A stretch of 64,000 nt of DNA from assembly GCA_023390905.1 (NCBI GenBank), contig JAEWBY010000080.1:1-64000 (forward strand). The letters are read 5' to 3'. This stretch comes from Pseudomonadota bacterium. Lineage in GTDB: Bacteria; Pseudomonadota; Gammaproteobacteria; Xanthomonadales; Xanthomonadaceae. Under the pieces are notes generated by a model, which saw only the letters and a list, made by a program, of their open reading frames with translations, did no database searches and was not told the origin of the DNA. Shown here piece by piece: positions 20,561 through 31,755 of this stretch (position 1 is its first letter; the number at the start of each line of letters is the position of its first letter). The position numbers and the translations under genes are program-made.

Positions 20561-20588
20561 ATTCCTCTTCCGCGCGCGGAAGAGGAAT
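20561..20588. repeat. 28-base perfect palindrome between the alpha-2-macroglobulin gene and pbpC
   Basis: Bases 20561-20574 (ATTCCTCTTCCGCG) are followed immediately by their exact complement (20575-20588). It begins four bases after the alpha-2-macroglobulin stop on the minus strand and ends 62 bases before pbpC. There is no T run. It could be a partial terminator, an mRNA stem separating the two reading frames, or a protein-binding site. Confidence 0.85.
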
Positions 20589-20592
20589 GCGT

Positions 20593-23500
20593 TCATGGCT
20601 GCACCACCGTGAGCGTGGCCTTGGCGGACTTGCCGACGCCGCGGATTTCCGGGCGATACATGTCCTCGACCAGCGACGGCGGCACGGTATACGTGCCCGG
20701 CGTCACCGCGCGCACGAGGTAGAACACCTTCGCCGTATCGCCGCGTTCGAGCTTGAGCGCGGCCACGTAGCGATCGTCGCGGAACTCCTCGTGCTTGATG
20801 TCGGCCGCGTTGGAACGATCGGTGATCTCGATGCCGTCCACCACCACGTCCGCCCATTGCTTGGCATCGCTCAGGTTGAAGTTCTCGATTTCCAGCCCGG
20901 CCGGCAGCAGATCGGTGAGCAGCGCATCGGGCACATCCACGTGCGGGGTGATCGCGACGGCCACGATCAGCGCATCGCCTTCCTTCAGCGCGCCACCGGA
21001 CCAGGCCTTGCCGTCGGTCGTGTAGTACGTGCGTTCGATGCCGATCTGGCGATTGTCGGCGGCCGGCGGCGTGCGCGGAATGCCGCTGACATCCAGGCTC
21101 GCATACAGCGGCGGCTCGCCTTCCGGCACGAAGCGCGCGCCACGCTGGAGCGCGTCCCCATCCAGCGTGCGTCCGAAGATCTTCGCTGGCGCGATCGTCT
21201 CGCTGTCCGTGCCGACGCTCCACGTGCCGGACACGAGCTTCTTCTGATCGACCATCAGCGCCTTGCCGAGCCGCGCCAGCGCCACCTGCTCCTGCGTGCT
21301 CAGCCACAGCCAGCCGCTGCTGCGACGCACATCCAGGTTGCGTCCCAGCGTGACCGCGCGACGATCGTATTCCGGGCGCGACAGCTTGCGCTCGTGCACC
21401 AGCGCGATCATCAGCGCATCGTCACGCAGTTCGGTACCGTAATCGCCGAGATATTCGGGCCGATCGCCAGTCTTGGCGAAGCCGGCCGCGATCGCCTTGG
21501 CGCCGCGCGCCTTGTCGCCCTGCAGTGACAACGCGATGCCCAGGTGCACCAGCGGCAGGCCGGTGAGGCTCTTGCTGCGTTCGTTGTCGTACAGGGCACG
21601 CAGCGTGCCCAGCGGCGCGCGATTGACACGCGCCAGCACATAGCCGGCATAGGCCTGGTTGGCGAACTTCAGATGTTCGCGCTGCGAATAGCCATAGAAC
21701 TGCGCGCCACCGGCCAGCAGATCCTCGTTGAGCCGGGTCAGCGCCTTCTGCAGCACGGCATCGGGCACGGCGAAGCCGCCTTCGCGCGCATCCAGCAGGA
21801 ACTCGGCCACGTATGGCGTCAGCGCCGGATTGACGTAACCGTCGTCTCCCCACATCGAGAAATGCCCGTTGGACACCTGCATCGAGGCCAGCCGACCGAA
21901 CGCACCTTCCATGCGCTCGCGCCGTTTCTTCGCATCCAGCCCGGTGAAGCCGAGCGCCCTGGCGGTCGCTTCATCCAGTTCCAGCGCCGCATAGCCCTTG
22001 CTGGTGGTCTGCTCGGCGCAGCCGTACGGATATTCGAGCGCGCCCTGCAGTGCACTGGCGAACGGAATCGGCGGCAGCGCCGATACCATCATGCGCGCGT
22101 TGATCGATCCGGCCATCAGGCCATCGGCCAGGCCGGCGTTCATGTCCACCGGCGCCAGGCTGTCCAGCACCACCGTGCGCGAACGCAGCACCGACGGCCA
22201 GCCTGCACGCACCGGGAGATCGTAGCGGCGATCGACCTTGAAGCCGTTGCCTTCCACGCGCACGCGCACCTTGGCCGTGGTGTAACCCTCCTGCGCGGTG
22301 AGCGGGAAGCTCAGCGTCGTCTTGCCGTCCACGGCCAGTTGCGCACTGCGCGCGCCCTCGCCGATGGCCAGTGGGCCTTCGCCCTCCACGCGCACGTTGA
22401 ACGCACCGGGCTTGCCGGTGAAGTTCTGCACGTCCAGCGTCACCGTGCTGCGATCGCCCGGCGCCAGCACGCGCGGCAGGCTGGCTTCGGCGACGATGGG
22501 TGCGCGCACGACCGTCTCGCGATCACGATTGCCATAACGATCGTCCGAATACACCAGCGCCGACACGCGCAACGTGCCGTTGAAGTCCGGCACGCGCAGC
22601 CGCACGCGTGCATTGCCCTTGGCATCGAGCTTCACCGGGCCGGCAAACAGATCCACCGTCTGAACGCGCGAAGTCGGCCGCTTGGCCTGCGGCAGGGCCG
22701 CCAGCGCCATGTCGCCGCCAAAGCGGATCTTGGCGCTGCCGCCTTCGAAACTTTCGATCACGCGGCCATAGATGTCGTAAGCATCCACGCCGAGGCGACG
22801 CTGCGCGAAGAAGTGCGCCGCCGCATCGGGCACCGGGAACCGGGTGATGTTGAGGATGCCGACATCCACCGCCGACACCGTCACATGCGCGACCTGGCCG
22901 GCCAGCGCCGGAGCGCTGACGGTCACGGGCAGATCCTGTTCGGGCCGCATCTGCTTGGGCACCACCAGTCCCACCGCGATCTTGCGATCGCGTCGATCCA
23001 TCGGCACGTGCGCGATGCCCACCGCGCGCGCCGGCGTGATCTTGCTGGGCGCCGATCCGCCGCGGAACACCAGCGCGGTGACGTACACATCGTGCCGCTC
23101 CCATTCCTGCGTGACCGGAATGGAGAAGGTGCTGCCGGGCTTCACGTCGATGTCCTGCACGTACAGCATGTGATCGCTTTCGACCATCAGCAGGCCCTTG
23201 CCCGCGTGCGGCGGCGTCAGTGTCACCTGCAGCGTGTCGCCGGCGCGATAGGCGGTCTTGTCGAGCGCGAGCTTGACCTTGTCCGGTCGCGCATCCAGGC
23301 CACGATTCTCGTCGTCCCAGCTCCAGCCAGCGTGGAATGGATAGCGCGTGGTCAAGCCGCTCGCGGGATCGAACACATCGAGGCGGTATTCCCCCCACTC
23401 CACCGGAAACTGCAGGCGCGTGGCGGTCATGCCGGCATCGAGCGTGCGGGTTTCGACATTCTCGAAGCGACGGGTGAAATCGTAGTCCCAGCCGCCGTCA

Positions 23501-25518
23501 TCGTCGTAGTTCCAGTGATAGTCGCGGTGCTCGCGCACCAGCGTGGCCTTCAGGCCCTTGCCGGCCACCGGTCGCCCGGCCGCATCCACGCGCATCAGTT
23601 CGAAGCCGGCGTTGCTGTTGGCATCGGCGCCATCGGCGTCGTCGAACAGCGGGCGCACGCCGACCAGCACGTTGGCCGGCCACATCACCCGCTTGAGCGT
23701 ACGGCTCACGGTGCGGCCGCCGGTCTCGTAGACGCTGCCGGAAACCACGGCAGCGATGGGCGTGGTCGGTTTGGCCTCGGCCGGAAGCGCGATGTCCTCG
23801 CTGTACTGGCCCTGCGCATCGAAGGTCGAATCGATGGCGTCGCGGGCGTCCTTGGGCAACTCGACGGTCGGATCACCGAAGAAGTAGCCGGGCATGGATT
23901 CCACCGGGTGCTGTTCCACCGCCACCGCCAGTTTGGCGGTGAAGCGGTTGCCGGCCGCCGGCGCGCCATACAGGTAGGCCGCCTTCGCACGCAGCGGGAA
24001 GGCCTGGCCCGGCTTGAGCACGGCTGCCTCCGCGTCCAGATCCAGCTTCATGCGCTCGGGCAGGAATTCCTCGATGCGCAGCGTCATTCCCTGCACGGCT
24101 TCCTTGCTCGCCGGGTCGGTGCGGAACTCGACCTGCCAGCGCCCGGTCGGCGCTTCCTGCGGAATCGCCTGCTGGAAACTGAAATAGCCCTGTTCCCCGG
24201 GCTGCAAGCGCGTCTCGCGGAAGATCTTGCCGTCCGGTTGCTTCAGCCGCAGGAAAATCGGCTGGCTCTTGACCGGCTTGCCGTCGTGATCGCGCAGCAG
24301 CGCGGACAGGCGCACGGTCTCGCCCGGTCGATACAGATCGCGGCCACTCCACGCGAACACGTCGAACCACGCCTGCGTGCGACCGGCCACCGCGAACTCG
24401 GACAGATCCAGCGCGGGCTGGTTGAACGGCAGCATCGATACGTCCTTGCCCTGCCGCGCGATCAGCACATGGCCGGCGTCCAGCGTGTACTTCAGGCGTG
24501 CATTGCCGTTGCTGTCGGTCTTGCCGGTGAGGAAGTTCTCGCCCTTGGCATCGAGGATGCGCAGTTCCACGCCGCCCACCGCGCTGCCGTCGCGCAGCGA
24601 AGCGGTATGCACGAACAACTGATCCTTGTACGCGCGCGTGTGCAGGCCGAGATCACTGACGGTGAAAAAGGCCGTATCGAAATCGCCGGAGAACTTGCCG
24701 GTGCGCTTCATCACCGCGAAATACAGGCCGGGCTCCTGCAGCTCCTCGATTTCCTGGATCGGCAGGTAGGTCAGCAGGCGTTCGTTCGGCTTGCCGCCCA
24801 GCAGGAAGCGGTTGACGTAGACCGGCTCGGCCAGATCGCCGATTGGCGTGTTGTCGCCGTAGTCGCTGTCCAGATCCCAGCTGCCGCGACGCCCGCCGCG
24901 CTGGTATTCGGAAAAGAACTTCGGCAGCGATTTCTCGCTGACGCGCAGGAACTCGACATCCACTTCCTTGACGTTGATGGATACCACCGGCAGTCCGCGG
25001 CTCTCGCGCGCCGGCAGTACGCTGCCCTGCGAGGCGAAGCCCACCGCCGGTTCGAGCTGGCCGGTGTGCACCTTCTGCCGCAGTTCCCTGCCGATGCGGC
25101 TGCCGTCGGCCGCCAGCAGATCGGCCTTGATCAGGACTTCGTAATCCTTGGCCGCTTCCACTGAAGGAAAGCGCAGGATCTGGCCCTTGTCATCCAGTAC
25201 CCAACTGCCCTTCACCGCCGCACCCTGGGCGTCGGTGACAGCGATGAGCTGATCGAAATCCTGCGAGCTCACCAGCGGCCGGCTGAATTCCAGCGCCAGG
25301 CTCAGATCGCCCTCGTGCTGGTCCGGATAGGCACTGACCAGCGCGAAACCTGTGACCTGCTGGCGTTCGGCCTTGACCGCTTCGCCGCTGACTTCGGGCA
25401 ACTGGCCGCTGTCATTGCGCTTGCAGCCGCCCAGTGACATCAATGCGAAAGCCGCGAGTGCGAGAACACCCATTCCGTGGCGGCGACATGTACGAACAAC
25501 GCGTTTTGCCGATTCCAT
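20593..25518 (-). CDS. yfhM: Bacterial alpha-2-macroglobulin lipoprotein
   Basis: This 1,641-residue protein is a bacterial alpha-2-macroglobulin, a periplasmic lipoprotein thought to trap foreign proteases. A signal with lipobox ends at Cys32 (LMSLGGC). A series of macroglobulin beta-domains follows, and the thioester motif CAEQ lies at Cys1167 in YPYGCAEQT, followed by the alpha/alpha thioester domain and a C-terminal receptor-like domain. The intact Cys-x-Glu-Gln marks it as the thioester class (YfhM), not the YfaS-type homologue that lacks it. A TATACT -10 lies upstream. The start at 25518 could instead be Met16, which would shorten only the n-region of the signal. Confidence 0.93.
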   Translation of the reverse strand: MESAKRVVRTCRRHGMGVLALAAFALMSLGGCKRNDSGQLPEVSGEAVKAERQQVTGFALVSAYPDQHEGDLSLALEFSRPLVSSQDFDQLIAVTDAQGAAVKGSWVLDDKGQILRFPSVEAAKDYEVLIKADLLAADGSRIGRELRQKVHTGQLEPAVGFASQGSVLPARESRGLPVVSINVKEVDVEFLRVSEKSLPKFFSEYQRGGRRGSWDLDSDYGDNTPIGDLAEPVYVNRFLLGGKPNERLLTYLPIQEIEELQEPGLYFAVMKRTGKFSGDFDTAFFTVSDLGLHTRAYKDQLFVHTASLRDGSAVGGVELRILDAKGENFLTGKTDSNGNARLKYTLDAGHVLIARQGKDVSMLPFNQPALDLSEFAVAGRTQAWFDVFAWSGRDLYRPGETVRLSALLRDHDGKPVKSQPIFLRLKQPDGKIFRETRLQPGEQGYFSFQQAIPQEAPTGRWQVEFRTDPASKEAVQGMTLRIEEFLPERMKLDLDAEAAVLKPGQAFPLRAKAAYLYGAPAAGNRFTAKLAVAVEQHPVESMPGYFFGDPTVELPKDARDAIDSTFDAQGQYSEDIALPAEAKPTTPIAAVVSGSVYETGGRTVSRTLKRVMWPANVLVGVRPLFDDADGADANSNAGFELMRVDAAGRPVAGKGLKATLVREHRDYHWNYDDDGGWDYDFTRRFENVETRTLDAGMTATRLQFPVEWGEYRLDVFDPASGLTTRYPFHAGWSWDDENRGLDARPDKVKLALDKTAYRAGDTLQVTLTPPHAGKGLLMVESDHMLYVQDIDVKPGSTFSIPVTQEWERHDVYVTALVFRGGSAPSKITPARAVGIAHVPMDRRDRKIAVGLVVPKQMRPEQDLPVTVSAPALAGQVAHVTVSAVDVGILNITRFPVPDAAAHFFAQRRLGVDAYDIYGRVIESFEGGSAKIRFGGDMALAALPQAKRPTSRVQTVDLFAGPVKLDAKGNARVRLRVPDFNGTLRVSALVYSDDRYGNRDRETVVRAPIVAEASLPRVLAPGDRSTVTLDVQNFTGKPGAFNVRVEGEGPLAIGEGARSAQLAVDGKTTLSFPLTAQEGYTTAKVRVRVEGNGFKVDRRYDLPVRAGWPSVLRSRTVVLDSLAPVDMNAGLADGLMAGSINARMMVSALPPIPFASALQGALEYPYGCAEQTTSKGYAALELDEATARALGFTGLDAKKRRERMEGAFGRLASMQVSNGHFSMWGDDGYVNPALTPYVAEFLLDAREGGFAVPDAVLQKALTRLNEDLLAGGAQFYGYSQREHLKFANQAYAGYVLARVNRAPLGTLRALYDNERSKSLTGLPLVHLGIALSLQGDKARGAKAIAAGFAKTGDRPEYLGDYGTELRDDALMIALVHERKLSRPEYDRRAVTLGRNLDVRRSSGWLWLSTQEQVALARLGKALMVDQKKLVSGTWSVGTDSETIAPAKIFGRTLDGDALQRGARFVPEGEPPLYASLDVSGIPRTPPAADNRQIGIERTYYTTDGKAWSGGALKEGDALIVAVAITPHVDVPDALLTDLLPAGLEIENFNLSDAKQWADVVVDGIEITDRSNAADIKHEEFRDDRYVAALKLERGDTAKVFYLVRAVTPGTYTVPPSLVEDMYRPEIRGVGKSAKATLTVVQP

Positions 25519-25546
25519 TGCCTGTCTCTGGACTGACCGTATCGGC

Positions 25547-25552
25547 AGTATA
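25547..25552 (-). promoter_or_regulatory. Possible -10 element of the alpha-2-macroglobulin gene
   Basis: Read on the minus strand, TATACT ends 28 bases before the start at 25518. No clear -35 is seen at 16-18 bases. The gyrA terminator lies just upstream, so the gene needs its own promoter. Confidence 0.45.
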
Positions 25553-25598
25553 GAACGCGCTTGGCTTCACTTTGAGGACGGCACGCGCGGCAAGCCAT

Positions 25599-25629
25599 GA
25601 AAAAAAACCCCGGTCGAAACCGGGGTTTT
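25599..25629 (-). terminator. Intrinsic terminator of gyrA
   Basis: On the minus strand the arm 25629-25619 pairs perfectly over 11 bases with 25614-25604 around the loop TTCG, and an unbroken run of T (complement of 25599-25607) follows. It lies 25 bases after the gyrA stop. Confidence 0.92.
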
Positions 25630-25653
25630 GCAGGTGGCATGGAACCGCGCGCG

Positions 25654-28347
<2,694 letters not shown>

Positions 28348-28736
28348 TCGGTTTCCGATTCTTCAATGTCGATTTCCGAAATCCGGGCCGAAAACGGGCT
28401 GCCGCAGCGGGGCCGGCGGCGCGAATCCGGAAAGGGTTTCAGGCAGGTTTACGCAACTGCGGAAGTATACCACGGCAAGCCCAGTCAAGCCCGCTTTTTG
28501 GCACGGTAAACAAGGGGTTACGCGCTGGAAACGCGCTCACCGGTGGTCGGATGGCGGCGAGGAGGCAAGCCGGGAACCGGTGGCGGGTGGGGTATCGGAA
28601 AGCGGCACGCGGCACCGTGGCTTCGTGAGGAAGCAAGCGGCGCCGTTGGCGTCGGCCTCCAGATCCTGCGTGATTGCACCTCGGTCCGTCTCGTCTGGCG
28701 ATTTCCGGTTTCCGATCCCATTCCGTCCCGACTCGC
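28348..28736. other. gyrA upstream region
   Basis: This 389-base gap lies between the mtnA stop and the gyrA start, both on the minus strand. It holds the gyrA promoter (28464-28488) and GATTTCCGG-like repeat pieces at about 28350-28385 and 28688-28715. I see no coding sequence with a ribosome-binding site. Confidence 0.6.
28464..28488 (-). promoter_or_regulatory. Extended -10 promoter of gyrA
   Basis: On the minus strand TGGTATACT (28472-28464) is an extended -10 (TGn plus TATACT). A near-consensus TTGACT lies at 28488-28483, but only 13 bases from the -10, too close for a normal sigma-70 contact. I therefore think the extended -10 carries the activity. It would give a leader of roughly 110 bases. 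Confidence 0.55.
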
Positions 28737-29792
28737 TCACCCAAACGCCGCGCGCATCTTCTCGACGGTCGGATGCTCGACCACGCCTTTCTCGGTGACG
28801 ATGGCGTCGATCAGCTCCGCGGGGGTGACATCGAACACCGGATTCCAGGCGGTGATGCCTTCGGCCACGGTACGCACGCCGCCAATGCCGAGCAGCTCGG
28901 CCGGGTCGCGCTCTTCGATTTCGATCGCCTCGCCGTCGGGCGTGGCCATGTCGACCGTGGACGATGGCGCGACCACCATGAAGCGCGCGCCGTGGTGGCG
29001 CGCGGCGATGGCGAGCTGGTAGGTGCCAATCTTGTTGGCCGTGTCGCCATTGGCGCAGATGCGATCGGCACCGACCACGACCCACTGCACGGCGCCGGTC
29101 TTCATCAGGTGCGAGGCGGCCGAATCGGCGATCAGCGTGGCGTCGATGCCGTCCTGCTGCAGCTCCCATGCCGTCAACCGCGCACCCTGCTGCCACGGTC
29201 GGGTTTCGCCCGCGAACACCTTGCCGATGCGGCCCTGCGCCACACCCGCGCGGATCACCCCCAGCGCGGTGCCGAAACCGGCTGTGGCCAGTGACCCGGT
29301 GTTGCAATGGGTCAGCACGCCGCTGCCCGGTTCCATCAACCCGGCGCCCAGCGCCCCCATCAGCCGGTTGGCCGCCAGATCCTCCTCGGCGATCGCATGT
29401 GCCTGGCGATCCAGCACCTCACGCCAGTCCGCACCGGCAGCACACAGCGCCGCGCGCATCCGCGCCAGCGCCCAGGCCAGGTTCACCGCCGTGGGTCGGG
29501 CGGCATTGAGCCGCTGCAGGGCAGGTTCCAGCTTGTCCGCGGCCTGGCGACCGTCAGCGGCTTCGATGTCGCGCGCCGCCAGCACCACGCCCCATGCGGC
29601 GGAAATCCCGATCGCCGGCGCGCCGCGCACGGCGAGCGCGTGGATGGCGGCCGCCACCTCATCGCTGCTGTCGCAACGCAGGTATTCCACGACGAACGGC
29701 AGTTTGCGCTGATCCAGCAGTTCCAGTGCATCACCGGTCCAGCGAATCGGACGGATGCGGTCGTAACGGGTGTAGTCGAAAGTCTCGTTCAT
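28737..29792 (-). CDS. mtnA: Methylthioribose-1-phosphate isomerase
   Basis: MtnA converts 5-methylthioribose 1-phosphate to 5-methylthioribulose 1-phosphate in the methionine salvage pathway. The start at 29792 (MNETFDYTRYDRIRPIRW) gives 351 residues, the usual length. The catalytic cysteine is Cys163 in THCNTGSLAT and the catalytic aspartate is Asp243 in GADRICANGDTANKIGTY. The RGAPAIGI segment is also typical. A TACAAT hexamer ends six bases before the ATG and no Shine-Dalgarno is present, so the message is probably leaderless. No other mtn gene is in the window. Confidence 0.94.
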   Translation of the reverse strand: MNETFDYTRYDRIRPIRWTGDALELLDQRKLPFVVEYLRCDSSDEVAAAIHALAVRGAPAIGISAAWGVVLAARDIEAADGRQAADKLEPALQRLNAARPTAVNLAWALARMRAALCAAGADWREVLDRQAHAIAEEDLAANRLMGALGAGLMEPGSGVLTHCNTGSLATAGFGTALGVIRAGVAQGRIGKVFAGETRPWQQGARLTAWELQQDGIDATLIADSAASHLMKTGAVQWVVVGADRICANGDTANKIGTYQLAIAARHHGARFMVVAPSSTVDMATPDGEAIEIEERDPAELLGIGGVRTVAEGITAWNPVFDVTPAELIDAIVTEKGVVEHPTVEKMRAAFG

Positions 29793-29798
29793 CACCGC

Positions 29799-29804
29799 AT
29801 TGTA
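29799..29804 (-). promoter_or_regulatory. -10 element placing mtnA transcription start at its ATG
   Basis: On the minus strand TACAAT (29804-29799) is followed by six bases and then the mtnA ATG. A normal start distance from the -10 falls on or next to the A of the ATG, which predicts a leaderless mRNA. The -35 is weak. Confidence 0.5.
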
Positions 29805-29831
29805 GGGGGAAGCTGAGGGTGAATCCGGGTC

Positions 29832-29923
29832 GGGAGACGGGATTCGCAGCGCGTGTTCGCTCGATCTGCAGCGCACTTGCAGGCGTTCGCCTCTGCGGAT
29901 CCGAATCCCCGATCCCGTCTCCC
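29832..29923. repeat. Long inverted repeat between the DUF3011 gene and mtnA
   Basis: GGGAGACGGGAT (29832-29843) pairs perfectly with ATCCCGTCTCCC (29912-29923), and inner parts (ATTCGCAG against CTGCGGATCCGAAT) pair partly. It fills most of the 139-base gap and belongs to the GATTCGGGA repeat family of this window. It has no T run. Confidence 0.65.
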
Positions 29924-29931
29924 TGCCGCAA

Positions 29932-30678
29932 TCACCACACCCGGAATTCACCGCGGCAGCCGCCGCTGACCCAGACGCCGCCGCGATCCCAGCCCCAGGT
30001 GCGGTCCTGCACGCAGGCCGCGCGCGAGATCTGCCGTTCCAGGCGCACGCCACGGCGCACGTAGGCATCGCAATGGCGGGTGCGGTTGTCGTTGGAATCG
30101 CAGCGCACGATCTGTCCGTCATGGCCGCCGTTGCCGCCGTTCCAGCCACCGCCGGCCCAGCCGCCGCGACGGATCTCGAACTCCGCGCGGCATCCGCGCG
30201 ATACCCACACCTGGTTGCGTTCGCGGCCCCAGTTGTAGCCCTCGCTGCAACGCGTCTTGGAGATCTGCCGATGGAAACGCACCTGGCTGCCCGGCGGAAT
30301 GGCGCAGGCGCGATAGCGCTCGTCGTTGGAATCGCAACGGATGAACTGGCTGGCGTTGCCGTTCCACCCACCGTTGCCGGGATTGCCCTGCCAACCGCGC
30401 ACGCGGAACTCGGCGCGGCAGCCGTCCTTCACCCAGACACCGCTGCGGTCCCAGCCCCAGTTCCGGCCCTGCGTACACCAGGTCTTGGACAGTCCGCGCA
30501 CCAGTTCCACGCCACCGCGCGTGTCGGCGTCGCAATGACGGTAACGGTTGTCGTTGGATTCGCAGCGGATGATCTGGCCGCCGCCATCGCCGTAATGGCG
30601 ATCCTGCGGCGCTGCATTCACATGGCCGGCACTCAGCGCCGCCAGCACGAACAGTCCGATCGATACGAGAGAACGCAT
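29932..30678 (-). CDS. Secreted protein with three DUF3011 repeats
   Basis: The start chosen is ATG 30678, preceded by GAGGAGGG; a TTG at 30705 is in frame but poorer. The 248-residue product has a signal peptide (1-22, cleavage near VNA-A). Three tandem repeats follow at about 36-93, 112-169 and 190-247, each with four cysteines at exactly the same spacing (10, 19, 19): 39/49/68/87, 115/125/144/163 and 193/203/222/241. Each repeat reads RCxSNDxRxxxC then C then GWDRxxVWVxxGCRxEF. Gly/Asn/Trp-rich linkers separate them. This is DUF3011, a disulfide-rich, lectin-like domain of unknown function. The protein is probably periplasmic or secreted. Confidence 0.85.
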   Translation of the reverse strand: MRSLVSIGLFVLAALSAGHVNAAPQDRHYGDGGGQIIRCESNDNRYRHCDADTRGGVELVRGLSKTWCTQGRNWGWDRSGVWVKDGCRAEFRVRGWQGNPGNGGWNGNASQFIRCDSNDERYRACAIPPGSQVRFHRQISKTRCSEGYNWGRERNQVWVSRGCRAEFEIRRGGWAGGGWNGGNGGHDGQIVRCDSNDNRTRHCDAYVRRGVRLERQISRAACVQDRTWGWDRGGVWVSGGCRGEFRVW

Positions 30679-30786
30679 GGCAATCACCCTCCTCTGGATT
30701 GCCAACGAATCTACGCGCGCATCATGAATGTGAATTCAAGGAAATCGGTTTCAGCCCGTGCGCCCCGATTCCGGTTATGCCATCGC

Positions 30787-31755
30787 TCAGGCTCGCGCGA
30801 AATCGAAACACAGCACATCGGCAATGCGCGGGGTATCGATCATCGCCATCAGCACGCGGTCCACGCCGAGTGCTACGCCCGCGCACTCCGGAAATCCCGC
30901 ATCCAGTGCGTCCAGCAGGCGCGCATCCACGGCTGGTGCCGCCTGCCCGCGCGACTGGCGCACCGCGACGTCACGCTCGAACCGCGCGGCCTGTTCGCGA
31001 CCGTCGGCCAGTTCGTGGTAACCATTGGCCAGTTCCAGCGGGCCGAGATACAACTCGAAGCGCTCAGCCACCGGAGGATCATCACCACGAATCCGTGCGA
31101 GCGCGCATTGCGAGGCCGGATAATCGTGCACGGCCAGCAGTTCGCTGCCGGAGAACTCCGGTTGCAGGCGATGCGTCATCAGCAGATCCAGCCAGTCGTC
31201 GCGGGTCAGGCCGTCCGGATCGATGCGTACATCGCCCAATGCATTGCGCAGCACGTCCACATCGTCCTGCATCGGATCGATTCCCAGCCGCTGCCGATAC
31301 AGATCCCGGTACGTCACCGTGCGCAGCGTGGCGCTGCGTCCGACCAGCGCCAGCAGCCGGTTCAGCAGCGCCGCGCACTCGTCGATCAGGCGCACGTGAT
31401 CCCAGCCGACGCGATACCACTCCAGCATCGTGAACTCGGGATTGTGCCGCCCGCCTGCTTCGCCATCGCGGAATACGCGGCCGAGTTCATAGCAATCGCC
31501 CACCCCCGCGGCGAGCAGCCGCTTGAGCGGAAACTCCGGCGACGTGCGCAGCCAGCGCCGGCGCGCACCGGCATCCACGTGCCCGCCGAATTCCAGCGAG
31601 AACGAAGCGATGTTCGGGTCGGTGTTGCCGGCCTGCGAGAGGATCGGCGTTTCCACTTCCAGCACGTCGCGCTCGGCGAAGAACGTGCGCACGGACGCGT
31701 TGACCCGCGCGCGCAGGCGTATCGCGGCGAAATCCGCGCCGGGCCGCCAGCTCAT
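30787..31755 (-). CDS. epmA: Elongation factor P-(R)-beta-lysine ligase
   Basis: EpmA (PoxA/GenX/YjeA) is a paralogue of the class II lysyl-tRNA synthetase catalytic domain without the anticodon-binding domain; it attaches beta-lysine to a lysine of elongation factor P. The 322 residues show class II motif 2 (FRDGEAGGRHNPEFTMLEWYR) and motif 3 (GVALGVDRVLM). The length matches the family (about 325). It starts inside the last codons of ligA (four-base ATGA overlap at 31752-31755), so it is translated from the same transcript. EpmB and efp are not in the window. Confidence 0.93.
   Translation of the reverse strand: MSWRPGADFAAIRLRARVNASVRTFFAERDVLEVETPILSQAGNTDPNIASFSLEFGGHVDAGARRRWLRTSPEFPLKRLLAAGVGDCYELGRVFRDGEAGGRHNPEFTMLEWYRVGWDHVRLIDECAALLNRLLALVGRSATLRTVTYRDLYRQRLGIDPMQDDVDVLRNALGDVRIDPDGLTRDDWLDLLMTHRLQPEFSGSELLAVHDYPASQCALARIRGDDPPVAERFELYLGPLELANGYHELADGREQAARFERDVAVRQSRGQAAPAVDARLLDALDAGFPECAGVALGVDRVLMAMIDTPRIADVLCFDFARA

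Noticed and set aside
21544..25164. Open frame of about 1,200 codons on the plus strand opposite the alpha-2-macroglobulin gene
   Set aside because: The composition is Arg/His/Gly/Gln-rich with no domain, and the minus-strand gene has a complete family match with thioester and lipobox.
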